Shown here: positions 8,538-16,570 of the stretch, piece by piece
Layout of the letters: every line of letters starts with the position of its first letter
How positions within the stretch are numbered: the first letter of the stretch is position 1
Assembly: GCA_937975725.1 (NCBI GenBank)
Contig: CALJUL010000083.1
Span: 1 to 56,662 of the forward strand
DNA: 56,662 bases
Source: an uncultured Pseudoxanthomonas sp.
Lineage (GTDB): Bacteria; Pseudomonadota; Gammaproteobacteria; Xanthomonadales; Xanthomonadaceae
Direction of reading: 5' to 3'
Notes under the pieces: model-generated
Database searches by the model: none
What the model was told of the DNA's origin: nothing
Seen by the model: the letters and a program-made list of their open reading frames with translations, nothing else
Position numbers and translations under genes: made by a program

Positions 8538-9800
8538 ATGACGCTTCCGATCCCGCCGGATTCGCCTTCGCGCCGCCGCTGGCTGGCGGTCTCCCTGGCG
8601 GCCGCGTGCACCGCCGGCCTGCCGCCCCTGGCATCGGCCGCGGCCTGCGGCGACGCGGCGGACTGGATGCTGGCGGACGGATGGCTCGCCGGCCTGCCGC
8701 GGCTGATGCAGGCGCTGGGCGTGCCGGGCGTGGGCATCGCGGTGGTGGAAGACGGCGCCCTGCGCTGGTCGCATTGCGCGGGCATCGCCAACCTGCAGGA
8801 CGGCACGCCGGTCGGCGACGGCACCGTGTTCGAGGTGGCCTCGTTGAGCAAGCCGGTGTTCGCCTACCTGGTGCTGCAACTGGTGGACCGCGGCGTGCTG
8901 GACCTGGACCGCCCGCTGGTGGACTACCACCGGCCGGACTATCTCGGCAACAGCCCGTGGCTGGCGAAGATCACCGCGCGCGACGTGCTGCGGCATTCCA
9001 CCGGCCTGCCCAACTGGCGCAAGGACCCCGCGCACGAGAAACTCGAACCCGCCGTCGCCCCCGGCACGCGCATCGACTATTCCGGCGAGGCGATCTTCTG
9101 GCTGCAACTCGCCGTGGAGCGCCTCACCGGCGAAAGCCTGGACCAGAGCATGCAGCGCCTGCTGTGGGGCCCGGCCGGCATGCGCGACAGCACCTATGCC
9201 TGGGATCCCGCCTTCGCCATGCGCTCGGTCCACGGGCATCGCGCGCCGGACGACGCCACGCCCGCGCCGCCTTCGCAGGTGCTGCGCGAACAATGGAACG
9301 CGGCGCAGCGGGTTGCCGACCGCATCGGCAAGCCGCTGTCGGCCTGGCGCTACGCCGACGCCGCACGCGCGCTGCCGGAAGTGCAGGCGGCCACGCCGCC
9401 GGGGCTGGTGAACTGGCCCGGCGACATCCTCGCCAACGCCGCCGCCAGCCTGCGCTGCACGGTGCAGGACTACGCGCGCTTCATGGCGCTGACGGTGCAC
9501 GCGCGGCAAGCTCCGTGGGAACTGCAGGACGCCACGCGCCAAGCCATGCTGGCGAAGCAGATCGACGTGCCCGGCCGCTGGACCGACAAGACGCTGGGCT
9601 GGAACCTGGAGGTCACGGCGCGCGGCCCGGTGTTCTTCCACTCCGGTAGCAACAGCGGCATCTTCAAGAACTTCGCCCTGGGCGACGCCGCCGGCCGGCG
9701 TGCGTTGGTGGTGATGACCAACGGTGCCAACGGTGCGCTGCTGTACCGGCGCATCGTGCGCGCGGCCACCGGCCTGGACCTGCTGGCGTTCGACGTCTGA
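8538..9800 (+). CDS. Exported serine hydrolase, class C beta-lactamase / penicillin-binding-protein-like fold
   Basis: 420-aa member of the beta-lactamase (class C)/serine hydrolase family. The N-terminus carries three arginines before a hydrophobic stretch (SRRRWLAVSLAA) ending at LASAAA, suggesting export, perhaps by Tat. The active-site SxxK is Ser102-Leu-Ser-Lys105 (VASLSK). A Tyr-Ser-Gly (IDYSGEA) takes the place of the YxN element, and HSGSNSG near residue 370 fits the KTG-type third motif. Family members are often esterases or D-peptidases rather than true beta-lactamases, so no resistance is inferred. The start at 8538 gives the signal peptide; upstream extension is poor coding sequence. 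Confidence 0.85.
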   Translation: MTLPIPPDSPSRRRWLAVSLAAACTAGLPPLASAAACGDAADWMLADGWLAGLPRLMQALGVPGVGIAVVEDGALRWSHCAGIANLQDGTPVGDGTVFEVASLSKPVFAYLVLQLVDRGVLDLDRPLVDYHRPDYLGNSPWLAKITARDVLRHSTGLPNWRKDPAHEKLEPAVAPGTRIDYSGEAIFWLQLAVERLTGESLDQSMQRLLWGPAGMRDSTYAWDPAFAMRSVHGHRAPDDATPAPPSQVLREQWNAAQRVADRIGKPLSAWRYADAARALPEVQAATPPGLVNWPGDILANAAASLRCTVQDYARFMALTVHARQAPWELQDATRQAMLAKQIDVPGRWTDKTLGWNLEVTARGPVFFHSGSNSGIFKNFALGDAAGRRALVVMTNGANGALLYRRIVRAATGLDLLAFDV

Positions 9801-10262
9801 GCCGCAGGAAAAGCTAGCGGCGCCGCAGGCTCGCCCCGGCGATGAAGCATGGGCAAGCATCACGGCGAAAGGACGTCAACGACGGCCTTGGTAGCAACTG
9901 AAACGGAATCCGTTGCGCCTATCCGTCCACCGCAGCGGCGAGTGTGCTAAACAACGACCCGGCCCCATGTCCCCGCCTCGACCGTTCCGCCGTTCCTGCC
10001 TGCGATGGCCCTCACCGGCTATCGCCGCCGCGGCGCGACTGGTCCCGCCTGCCTGCAACAGCGCGTCCGCCGCGCCTGCGGCGGGCGATGCCGGGATGCG
10101 GAAGCGCCTGCACGCGTGGCCGGACTGATACGCCGGTCGCGCAGTCACGGCGCCGGACCATCGCTCCTGGCCTGGCCGGGAACGACGGCCGGTCACCGCC
10201 GTTTCCATGCCCGCATCGACCACCCTACCCGCAACTCCCGAACACCCCCACCGCCTCCCTCC
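9801..10262. other. 462-base spacer before purU, no convincing gene
   Basis: No RNA gene, REP or strong coding frame is seen. A 53-codon frame from ATG 9967 to 10128 starts with basic residues and has a mildly hydrophobic middle, but its codon use is mixed and no family is recognised, so it is not called. Confidence 0.5.
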
Positions 10263-11114
10263 ATGCCCCGCGACCACATCCTGACCCTCTCCTGCCCCGA
10301 CCGCACGGGCATCGTCTACCGCGTCACCGGCCTGCTGTACGAATCCGGCTGCAACATCCTCGATGCCCAGCAGTTTGGCGACGAGGAATCCGGCCGCTTC
10401 TTCCTGCGCGTGCACTTCGACGTGCCCGGCCCGGCCGAGATCGAGGTGCTGCGCGAAGGCTTCGAATCGCTGGCCGAGGTGTTCGGCATGGACTGGCACA
10501 TCCACGACGCCAGCCGCAAGGCGCGGCTGATGGTGCTGGTGAGCCGGCAGGGACACTGCCTCAACGACCTGCTCTTCCGCGTGCACAGCCGCCAGTTGCC
10601 GGTGGAGATCGCCTGCATCGTGTCCAACCACGAGGACTTCGCGCCGCTGGCGCAGTCCTACGGCGTCGCCTTCCACCATTTGCCGGTGGCGGCCGCCAAC
10701 CGCGCCGAGCAGGAAGCACGCATCATGGCGCTGGTGGAACGGGAGAACATCGACCTGGTGGTGCTGGCGCGCTACATGCAGATCCTGTCGCCGGAACTGT
10801 GCGACGCGCTGGCCGGCCGGGCCATCAACATCCACCACAGCTTCCTGCCCAGCTTCAAGGGCGCCAAGCCCTACCACCAGGCGCACGCGCGCGGCGTCAA
10901 GATCATCGGAGCCACCGCGCACTACGTCACCCGCGACCTGGACGAAGGCCCGATCATCGAGCAGGACATCGCCCGCGTGGACCACGCGATGACGCCGAAG
11001 GAACTGGTGCGCGTGGGCAGCGACATCGAATCGCTGGTGCTGGCGCGCGCCGTGCGCCGCCACGTCGAACACCGCATCCTGCTCAACGGCCACCGCACGG
11101 TGGTGTTCCGCTGA
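10263..11114 (+). CDS. purU: Formyltetrahydrofolate deformylase
   Basis: Hydrolyses 10-formyl-tetrahydrofolate to tetrahydrofolate and formate, balancing one-carbon pools and supplying formate for purine synthesis. The 283-aa protein has an N-terminal ACT domain (LSCPDRTGIVYRVTGLL, residues 9-25) and a formyltransferase-fold domain from about residue 88. The catalytic Asn189, His191 (INIHHSFLPSF) and Asp227 (DLDEGPII) match the N-H-D triad of the PurN/PurU fold. The start at 10263 gives MPRDHILTLS, as expected for the ACT domain. A REP unit follows its stop. Confidence 0.95.
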   Translation: MPRDHILTLSCPDRTGIVYRVTGLLYESGCNILDAQQFGDEESGRFFLRVHFDVPGPAEIEVLREGFESLAEVFGMDWHIHDASRKARLMVLVSRQGHCLNDLLFRVHSRQLPVEIACIVSNHEDFAPLAQSYGVAFHHLPVAAANRAEQEARIMALVERENIDLVVLARYMQILSPELCDALAGRAINIHHSFLPSFKGAKPYHQAHARGVKIIGATAHYVTRDLDEGPIIEQDIARVDHAMTPKELVRVGSDIESLVLARAVRRHVEHRILLNGHRTVVFR

Positions 11115-11132
11115 CGCCGGAACATGCCGTCC

Positions 11133-11256
11133 GTGGGAGCGACGTGAGTCGCGACCGCATGCCAGGCCCCGCAGGAAAACATCCGAAGGTGTTGCGCGTT
11201 GCCGTCGCGGCTCCCCGCGGCTTTTGGTTTCCGGTCGCGACTCACGTCGCTCCCAC
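11133..11256. repeat. REP-bounded unit, GTGG variant with GTGA loop
   Basis: Two 23-base REPs face each other at 11133-11155 and 11234-11256 and are perfect reverse complements. Both begin GTGG instead of GTAG and both have the stem GCGAC-GTGA-GTCGC. The 78-base core has no CGGAT array. It lies between two co-directional genes. Confidence 0.85.
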
Positions 11257-11346
11257 GGGACGAAAGCGCTGCCTCATGCCTTCGTGTCATTGGACGCGCC
11301 GGCGGCAGGCGCTAGCATCGTGCGTCACGCCCCACCGGATGCCGCC

Positions 11347-12663
11347 ATGCCTCGCGCCCTTCGCCTGCCCGCCGCCCTGCTGATCGCGGCCGCCGCGCTC
11401 GCGGCGCCCCGCGCGGACGCACAGGAAGCCGCCACCCGGGCCGCGCTGGAACGCGCACAGCCCCGGCTCGTGCAATGGCGCCGCGACTTCCACCAGCATC
11501 CCGAACTGGGCGAGCAGGAAGTGCGCACCGCGAAACTCGTCGCCGACCACCTGCGTTCGCTCGGCCTGACCGTCCGCACCGGCGTGGGCAAGACCGGCGT
11601 GGTGGCGGTGCTGAAGGGTGCGAAGCCCGGCCCGCGCATCGCCCTGCGCGCGGACATGGACGCGCTGCCGGTGACCGAGCAGACCGGGCTGCCATTCGCC
11701 TCGCAGGCCAGGGCCGAATACCGCGGCCAGCCGGTCGGGGTGATGCACGCCTGCGGCCACGATGCGCACGTCGCCATCCTGATGGGCGTAGCGCAGGCGC
11801 TGGCCGCGGCGAAGGACGAACTGCCCGGCGAAGTGATGTTCGTGTTCCAGCCGGCCGAGGAAGGCCCGCCGGTCGCCGGCGAGACCTTCGGCGCGGCGCT
11901 GATGCTGCGCGAAGGCGTGTTCGCGGGCTTCAGGCCCGACGCCGTGTTCGGCCTGCACGTCTGGGCCGGCCTGCCGGTGGGCACAGTGGGCTACCGCAGC
12001 GGCCCGCTGATGGCGTCGGCGGACGAGTGGTCGCTGACCGTGCGCGGCAAGCAGACCCACGGCTCGCGCCCGTGGGACGGCGTGGACCCGATCACCCTGG
12101 GCGCGCAGATCCTGCTGGGCACGCAGAGCATGATCGCGCGGCAGATCAACATCGCCAGCAGCCCGGTAGTGCTGACCGCCGGCCAGTTCCAGGCCGGCGT
12201 GCGCTTCAACATCATCCCCGACGAGGCCAGGCTGGTCGGCACGCTGCGCACCTTCGACCCGGCCGTGCGCGAGGACGTGATCGCCCGCTTCCGCCGCATC
12301 GCCGACGACTACGCGCACGCCAGCGCGGGCAGCGCCGAATTGCAGGTGGTCAACAACGCACCCGCGACGATCAACCAGCCGGCGCTGGCGCAGCGCGCAC
12401 GGCCGTCGCTGGAGAAAGCGGTGGGCGCCGGCAACGTGCTGGAGATGCCGCTGGTCACCATTGCCGAGGACTTCTCGCAGTTCGCCAACACCGTGCCCGG
12501 CTTCTACTTCTTCGTCGGCTCCACCGCCCAGGGCATCGACCCGGCCACCGCCCCCATCAACCACTCTCCGCAGTTCCTGCTCGACGAGCAGGCGCTGGAA
12601 ACCGGCAGCAAGGCGATGCTGCAGGTGGCGCTGGACTACTTGGCCAACCAGGACTCCCTGTAG
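11347..12663 (+). CDS. Exported M20D-family peptidase/amidohydrolase (first of tandem pair)
   Basis: 438-aa zinc amidohydrolase of the M20D group (hippurate hydrolase/IAA-amino-acid hydrolase-like), predicted periplasmic from the signal peptide MPRALRLPAALLIAAAA ending ADA-Q. Metal and catalytic residues are seen in HACGHD (Cys136, His138), QPAEEG (Glu171/172) and the conserved HGSRPW dimerisation-domain motif. The start at 11347 was chosen for the signal peptide; upstream in-frame sequence runs into a REP. The stop codon TAG (12661-12663) is part of the GTAG of the next REP, so the REP ends the gene. A close paralogue follows. Substrate unknown. Confidence 0.9.
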   Translation: MPRALRLPAALLIAAAALAAPRADAQEAATRAALERAQPRLVQWRRDFHQHPELGEQEVRTAKLVADHLRSLGLTVRTGVGKTGVVAVLKGAKPGPRIALRADMDALPVTEQTGLPFASQARAEYRGQPVGVMHACGHDAHVAILMGVAQALAAAKDELPGEVMFVFQPAEEGPPVAGETFGAALMLREGVFAGFRPDAVFGLHVWAGLPVGTVGYRSGPLMASADEWSLTVRGKQTHGSRPWDGVDPITLGAQILLGTQSMIARQINIASSPVVLTAGQFQAGVRFNIIPDEARLVGTLRTFDPAVREDVIARFRRIADDYAHASAGSAELQVVNNAPATINQPALAQRARPSLEKAVGAGNVLEMPLVTIAEDFSQFANTVPGFYFFVGSTAQGIDPATAPINHSPQFLLDEQALETGSKAMLQVALDYLANQDSL

Positions 12664-12822
12664 GAGGGGCTTCAGCCCCGACCGCAGGAACAGAAAGCCA
12701 CTCGCCACGGATCAGCGCGGATTACGCCGATAAAGCCAATAACACCTTTTCTTCGTCCATCCATGTCGCTCCGCGGCTGAAGATTCCTTGTTTTCCGCGG
12801 TCGGGGCTGAAGCCCCTCCTAC
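12660..12822. repeat. REP-bounded unit overlapping the stop codon of the preceding gene
   Basis: Identical inverted REPs (stem GGGGC-TTCA-GCCCC) at 12660-12682 and 12800-12822. The core holds CGGAT at about 12708 and 12718 and a decayed inverted half. The first REP's GTAG contains the TAG stop of the upstream amidohydrolase. Confidence 0.88.
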
Positions 12823-12888
12823 AGGGGTATCGACTGCGCGGGCGCCGTTGCGGTTAGCATCGCGGCATTCCGCCCGGAGACCGACACG

Positions 12889-14223
12889 ATGCGCCACGCC
12901 CGCCCCTTCGCCGTTTCCCTGCTCGCCGCGGCCCTGTGCTGCGCGCTGCCCGCCCTGGCCCAGGACGCCGCCCCCGCGCCGCGCCCCGAAGTGGCCGCGG
13001 CCGCCAAGGCGATCCAGGCGCAGGTGGTCGGCTGGCGCCGCCATTTCCACCAGCATCCGGAGCTGTCCAACCGCGAGGAACAGACCGCCAAGCGCGTGGC
13101 CGAGGAACTGCGCAAGCTTGGCCTGCAACCGCGCACCGGCATCGCCCACCATGGCGTCACCGCGGTCATCAAGGGCGGCCTGCCCGGGCCGCGCATCGCG
13201 CTGCGCGCGGACATGGACGCACTGCCGGTGACCGAGCGCAACGACCTGCCGTTTGCCTCCAGGGCGACGGCGACGTATCGCGGCGAGCCCGTCGGCGTCA
13301 TGCACGCCTGCGGCCACGACGCGCACACCGGCATCCTGCTGGGCGTGGCGAAGACGCTGGTCGGCATGAAGGACCGGTTGCCGGGCGAAGTGCTGCTGGT
13401 GTTCCAGCCCGCCGAGGAAGGCGCGCCCGCCGGCGAAGAAGGCGGCGCCTCGCTGATGCTGGAAGAGGGCGTGTTCAAGGACTTCAGGCCGGAGGCGGTG
13501 TTCGGCCTGCACGTGTTCTCGTCGATCCCCGTCGGCCAGATCGGCGTGCGCCAGGGACCGCTGATGGCGGCCTCGGACAGCTTCAACCTGAAAGTGATCG
13601 GCCGGCAGACGCACGGCTCGCGGCCGTGGGGCGGCGTGGACCCGATCGTGGCGATGGCCGACGTGATCGGCAGCGCGCAGACCATCGTCAGCCGCCGCAC
13701 CGACATCTCCAGGCTGCCGGCGGTGGTGACCTTCGGCGCCATCAAGGGCGGCATCCGCTACAACATCATCCCCGACGACGTGGAAGTGGTGGGCACCATC
13801 CGCACCTTCGACGACGGCATGCGGCAGAAGATCTTCGCCGACCTGGAGAACGTGGCCACCCACGTCGCCGCAGCGCACGGCGCGAAGGTGGAAGCCCACG
13901 TGCCCGACCGCGAAGGCAACCCGGTGACCTTCAACGACCCGGCGCTGACCGCGCGCATGACGCCCAGCCTGCAGGCGGTGGTCGGCGCGGACAACGTCAT
14001 CACCCCACCGCTGCAGATGGGCGCGGAGGACTTCGCCTTCTACGCGCGCGAAGTACCGTCGATGTTCTTCTTCGTCGGCAGCACCTCCCGGGGCATCGAT
14101 CCGGTCACCGCACCCAGCAACCACTCGCCGGAGTTCATGCTGGACGAAGCCTCCCTGGACATCGGCCTGCGCGCGCTGCTGCAGGTGACCTTGGACTATC
14201 TGGGCGCACCACCGTCTGCCTGA
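12889..14223 (+). CDS. Exported M20D-family peptidase/amidohydrolase (second of tandem pair)
   Basis: 444-aa paralogue of the preceding gene, again with a signal peptide (SLLAAALCCALPALAQ) and the M20D motifs HACGHDAH, QPAEEG and HGSRPW. The two proteins are collinear over nearly the whole length (both have WRR-F-HQHPEL near residue 45 and GIDP-TAP near the C-terminus), so they arose by duplication. A REP unit separates them, so co-transcription is uncertain. Such enzymes cleave amide bonds of N-acyl amino acids. Whether the two differ in substrate cannot be seen. Confidence 0.9.
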   Translation: MRHARPFAVSLLAAALCCALPALAQDAAPAPRPEVAAAAKAIQAQVVGWRRHFHQHPELSNREEQTAKRVAEELRKLGLQPRTGIAHHGVTAVIKGGLPGPRIALRADMDALPVTERNDLPFASRATATYRGEPVGVMHACGHDAHTGILLGVAKTLVGMKDRLPGEVLLVFQPAEEGAPAGEEGGASLMLEEGVFKDFRPEAVFGLHVFSSIPVGQIGVRQGPLMAASDSFNLKVIGRQTHGSRPWGGVDPIVAMADVIGSAQTIVSRRTDISRLPAVVTFGAIKGGIRYNIIPDDVEVVGTIRTFDDGMRQKIFADLENVATHVAAAHGAKVEAHVPDREGNPVTFNDPALTARMTPSLQAVVGADNVITPPLQMGAEDFAFYAREVPSMFFFVGSTSRGIDPVTAPSNHSPEFMLDEASLDIGLRALLQVTLDYLGAPPSA

Positions 14224-14432
14224 GGCCCTTGCCTGTGCAGGAGCGGTGATTGCTGGAGCGATGTGAGCCGCAACCGCGTGGTTTGACATGACCTGGCGTG
14301 TTTTCGACGCGGATCAATGCGGAAACGACGGATTGGGGATGGGATGCCTCAGGACTGTCCGTTCATGGCGAACCGTGCCGTACTGCGGGGGCAATGCATC
14401 ACGCAGTATCGCGGAGCTCCCCGCCATCCCCT

Positions 14433-14569
14433 GTAGGAGCGACGTCAGTCGCGACTACACGCCTGGAAGCACAGGGCAAGTTGCCTGCTCCAATTTTCCT
14501 GGGCCCGCCTAGGCGTATTCGTCCACCTTGCGTCCTTGAGCGTTCGGTCGCGACTGACGTCGCTCCTAC
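14433..14569. repeat. REP-bounded unit, GTCA-loop variant
   Basis: Identical inverted 23-base REPs at 14433-14455 and 14547-14569 (GTAG; stem GCGAC-GTCA-GTCGC). The 91-base core is AT-richer than its surroundings and has no CGGAT array. Confidence 0.88.
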
Positions 14570-14732
14570 AGGGGGAATGCAGGACGTATGGGCGGCTCAG
14601 AACGTCCATCGTGGTTGGCGAATAACAATCCGGTCCATGCTTCATGAAAGCCCGCAGCATGATGACGAGGAAAGCCCGTTCCACGCGCACCGTACAGACG
14701 GGGACATCAGTCCTCCGTTTCTTTAGGGCTTG

Positions 14733-14813
14733 GTGGGAGCGACGTCAGTCGCGACACCGATGGCGGAAGAATTCATGGCGTCGACACCCTATCGCGACTG
14801 ACGTCGCTCCCAC
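14733..14813. repeat. Short REP-bounded unit, GTGG with GTCA loop
   Basis: Inverted REPs at 14733-14755 and 14792-14813 with stem GCGAC-GTCA-GTCGC, both starting GTGG. The core is only 36 bases. It lies 19 bases past the ychJ stop on the convergent side. Confidence 0.85.
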
Positions 14814-14832
14814 GAGGGAGATCGCGCGGTGG

Positions 14833-15216
14833 TCAGCGCTGGTCGCCGTCCACGTACAGCCAGCGGCCGTCCAGGCAGGCGAAGCGACTCGACTCGTGCA
14901 GGCGCACGGCGCTGCCGCCGCCGACGCGGTAGCGGGCAACGAATTCGACCTCGGCGGTGTCCGGGCCTGTGGCGCGGTGCTGCTTCACCGACAGGCCGAG
15001 CCAGGCGGTGCGGGGGGCGCCGGGGGCGTCCAGGCCCAGTTCGGCCGGGCGGGTGTCGGGGTGCCAGGTGGCGCGCAGATAGTCGGCGTCGCCCAGCACG
15101 AAGGCGCTGTAGCGCGAGCGCATCAGCGCTTCGGCATCCGGCGCGGCTTCGCCGGCGTGGTAGCGGCCGCAGCAGGCGGCGTAGGCGCGGCCGGTGCCGC
15201 AGGGGCAGGGGTTCAT
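14833..15216 (-). CDS. ychJ: YchJ family protein (UPF0225), SEC-C motif
   Basis: 127-aa cytoplasmic protein. The N-terminus MNPCPCGTGRAYAACCG is a SEC-C type zinc-binding motif with four cysteines. The rest (RSRYSAFVLGDADYLRATW) matches the NTF2-like domain of the YchJ/UPF0225 family. The biochemical role is not established. The start at 15216 is fixed by the SEC-C motif at the extreme N-terminus. REP units lie on both sides. Confidence 0.88.
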   Translation of the reverse strand: MNPCPCGTGRAYAACCGRYHAGEAAPDAEALMRSRYSAFVLGDADYLRATWHPDTRPAELGLDAPGAPRTAWLGLSVKQHRATGPDTAEVEFVARYRVGGGSAVRLHESSRFACLDGRWLYVDGDQR

Positions 15217-15229
15217 GGCGTTGTTGTCT

Positions 15230-15432
15230 GTAGGAGCGGCTTCAGCCGCGACCGTGGGCTTGGAACGGTGGACGCGTCTGGTGTGCCGTGCGGGGATGAA
15301 ACGGTGGGTGGTGCGGCATCGTCACTGGTTGTGCATTTCGCCGTAGCCGCTGGGCCATTGTCCTTCATCCCTGGGCGAAGGGATGGGGACGTGTGGCTGT
15401 GGGGGTGCGGTCGCGGCTGAAGCCGCTCCTAC
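15230..15432. repeat. REP-bounded unit, TTCA-loop GCGGC variant
   Basis: Identical inverted REPs (GTAG; stem GCGGC-TTCA-GCCGC) at 15230-15252 and 15410-15432. The 157-base core is GT-rich and lacks the CGGAT array. Confidence 0.87.
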
Positions 15433-15582
15433 AGGGGGTGTCCGGCGGGCGTTTCCTGGCCGAGACCGGTCTGGATGATGTGCTGCATGAAGCGATCGGC
15501 TTCTTGGACGGGAGCATGGGTTGGCGCATCCCGGTCGATTTGCCGCCTCTGTATTGAACGACACAGGGGAACAAGTCGTGCG

Positions 15583-15605
15583 GTCGCGACTTGCGTCGCT
15601 CCTAC
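15583..15605 (-). repeat. Single GTAG REP, GCAA-loop variant
   Basis: One inverted REP (on the minus strand GTAG with stem GCGAC-GCAA-GTCGC) without a visible partner. The same variant bounds the unit at 38812-39046. Confidence 0.8.
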
Positions 15606-15615
15606 ATACAACAGC

Positions 15616-15640
15616 GCATGCGGCAGCGCCTGCCGCATGC
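15616..15640 (-). terminator. Hairpin downstream of folE
   Basis: Perfect 10-bp arms (GCATGCGGCA and its complement) with a 5-base loop, 29 bases past the folE stop. No strong U-tract follows, so it is a possible terminator or 3' end structure. Confidence 0.45.
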
Positions 15641-15668
15641 CGGCGTGGCGTCCCGGGGAACGCCTGCC

Positions 15669-16268
15669 TCAGCGGCCGCGGACTTCGATGAAGCGGAGGA
15701 ACTCGGCGCGGGTGCGGGCGTCCTCGCGGAAGGCGCCCAGCATCTTGGAGGTGACCATGCTGACGCCGCGCTTGTGCACGCCGCGGGTGGTCATGCATTC
15801 GTGCGCGCCGTCCACCACCACGGCCACGCCGCGCGGCTGCAGCACGTCCTGGATGCACTGGGCGATCTGCGCGGTCATCTTCTCCTGTACCTGGAAGCGG
15901 CGCGCGTAGGCATCCACCACCCGCGCCAGCTTGCTGATGCCCACCACCTTGCCGTCGGGCAGGTAGCCGACGTGGGCGCGGCCGACGATCGGCGCCATGT
16001 GGTGCTCGCAATGGCTCTCGAACTCGATGTCGCGCAGCACGATCATCTCGTCGTAGCCGGCCACTTCCTCGAAGGTGCGCGCCAAGTACTCGCGCGGGTC
16101 GATCTGGTAGCCGCTGAACCAGTCGCGGTAGGCCTTGGCCACGCGCTTGGGCGTGTCCAGCAGGCCTTCGCGCGCCGGGTCCTCGCCGGCCCAGCGCAGC
16201 AGCACGCGCACCGCGTCCTCGGCCTGCACCTGGGTGATCTTGCCGGTGTCGTCGTCGCTGGCGCTCAT
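15669..16268 (-). CDS. folE: GTP cyclohydrolase I
   Basis: Converts GTP to 7,8-dihydroneopterin triphosphate, the first step of tetrahydrofolate and biopterin synthesis. The 199-aa protein has the zinc ligands Cys87 and His90 (ESHCEHHMAP) and Cys158 (AHECMTTRG), each 23 residues earlier than the E. coli ligands. The start at 16268 (MSASDDDTGK) gives the normal length; a longer frame upstream lacks family similarity. It is divergent from the peptidase gene. This folate branch also feeds the pterin cofactor needed by the phenylalanine hydroxylase later in the window. Confidence 0.96.
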   Translation of the reverse strand: MSASDDDTGKITQVQAEDAVRVLLRWAGEDPAREGLLDTPKRVAKAYRDWFSGYQIDPREYLARTFEEVAGYDEMIVLRDIEFESHCEHHMAPIVGRAHVGYLPDGKVVGISKLARVVDAYARRFQVQEKMTAQIAQCIQDVLQPRGVAVVVDGAHECMTTRGVHKRGVSMVTSKMLGAFREDARTRAEFLRFIEVRGR

Positions 16269-16570
16269 CACGGGGATTCCTGCGGGGGGCGAAGATGGTA
16301 ACGCATCGTGCCACTCCGCCCTGCCCCGCGGCGTGCGGTCAGGCGGCCTGCGCCCCGGGACGCGGCGCCCCAGCGCGATGGCGCGGCTCCCCGGCGGCGC
16401 CCGGCCCGTTCCGCGCTTGCATTCCTTTGCCCGGCTTGGCGAAATGCCTGTCGCCGCCGGGCCGCATGCCCAATGGCACTCGCAAGCCCGCACGCAGGGC
16501 GCAAGCTATGCCCCGGCCCGCCGTGCCGCGACGAGCCTTTTCCCATGTAGTACCGTCCCGGAGTCCTTCC
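16269..16570. other. Divergent spacer folE/dcp, nothing recognised
   Basis: About 300 bases holding two outward promoters by position, with no motif I can defend. No REP is present, as in every other divergent spacer of the window. Confidence 0.5.

Larger units (their letters stand above)
14224..14832. other. REP-packed convergent spacer
   Basis: A 609-base gap between convergent genes that holds only repeats: a decayed REP-like stretch at 14252-14274, a CGGAT pair near 14310, and two complete REP units described separately. No coding frame or RNA gene is apparent. Confidence 0.7.
15217..15668. other. REP-containing spacer between folE and ychJ
   Basis: A 452-base gap with a REP unit (15230-15432), a single REP (15583-15605) and a hairpin downstream of folE. 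No convincing gene. One REP starts 13 bases upstream of the ychJ start codon, so a ychJ promoter must lie within or beyond the repeats. Confidence 0.6.

Noticed and set aside
8538..9800. Calling the serine hydrolase an antibiotic-resistance beta-lactamase
   Set aside because: The YxN motif is replaced by YSG and the family is full of esterases and D-peptidases. Resistance is not supported by sequence alone.
9967..10128. 53-codon frame with a possible signal-like start before purU
   Set aside because: Codon bias is weak, no ribosome site or family match is seen, and the end overlaps nothing informative.
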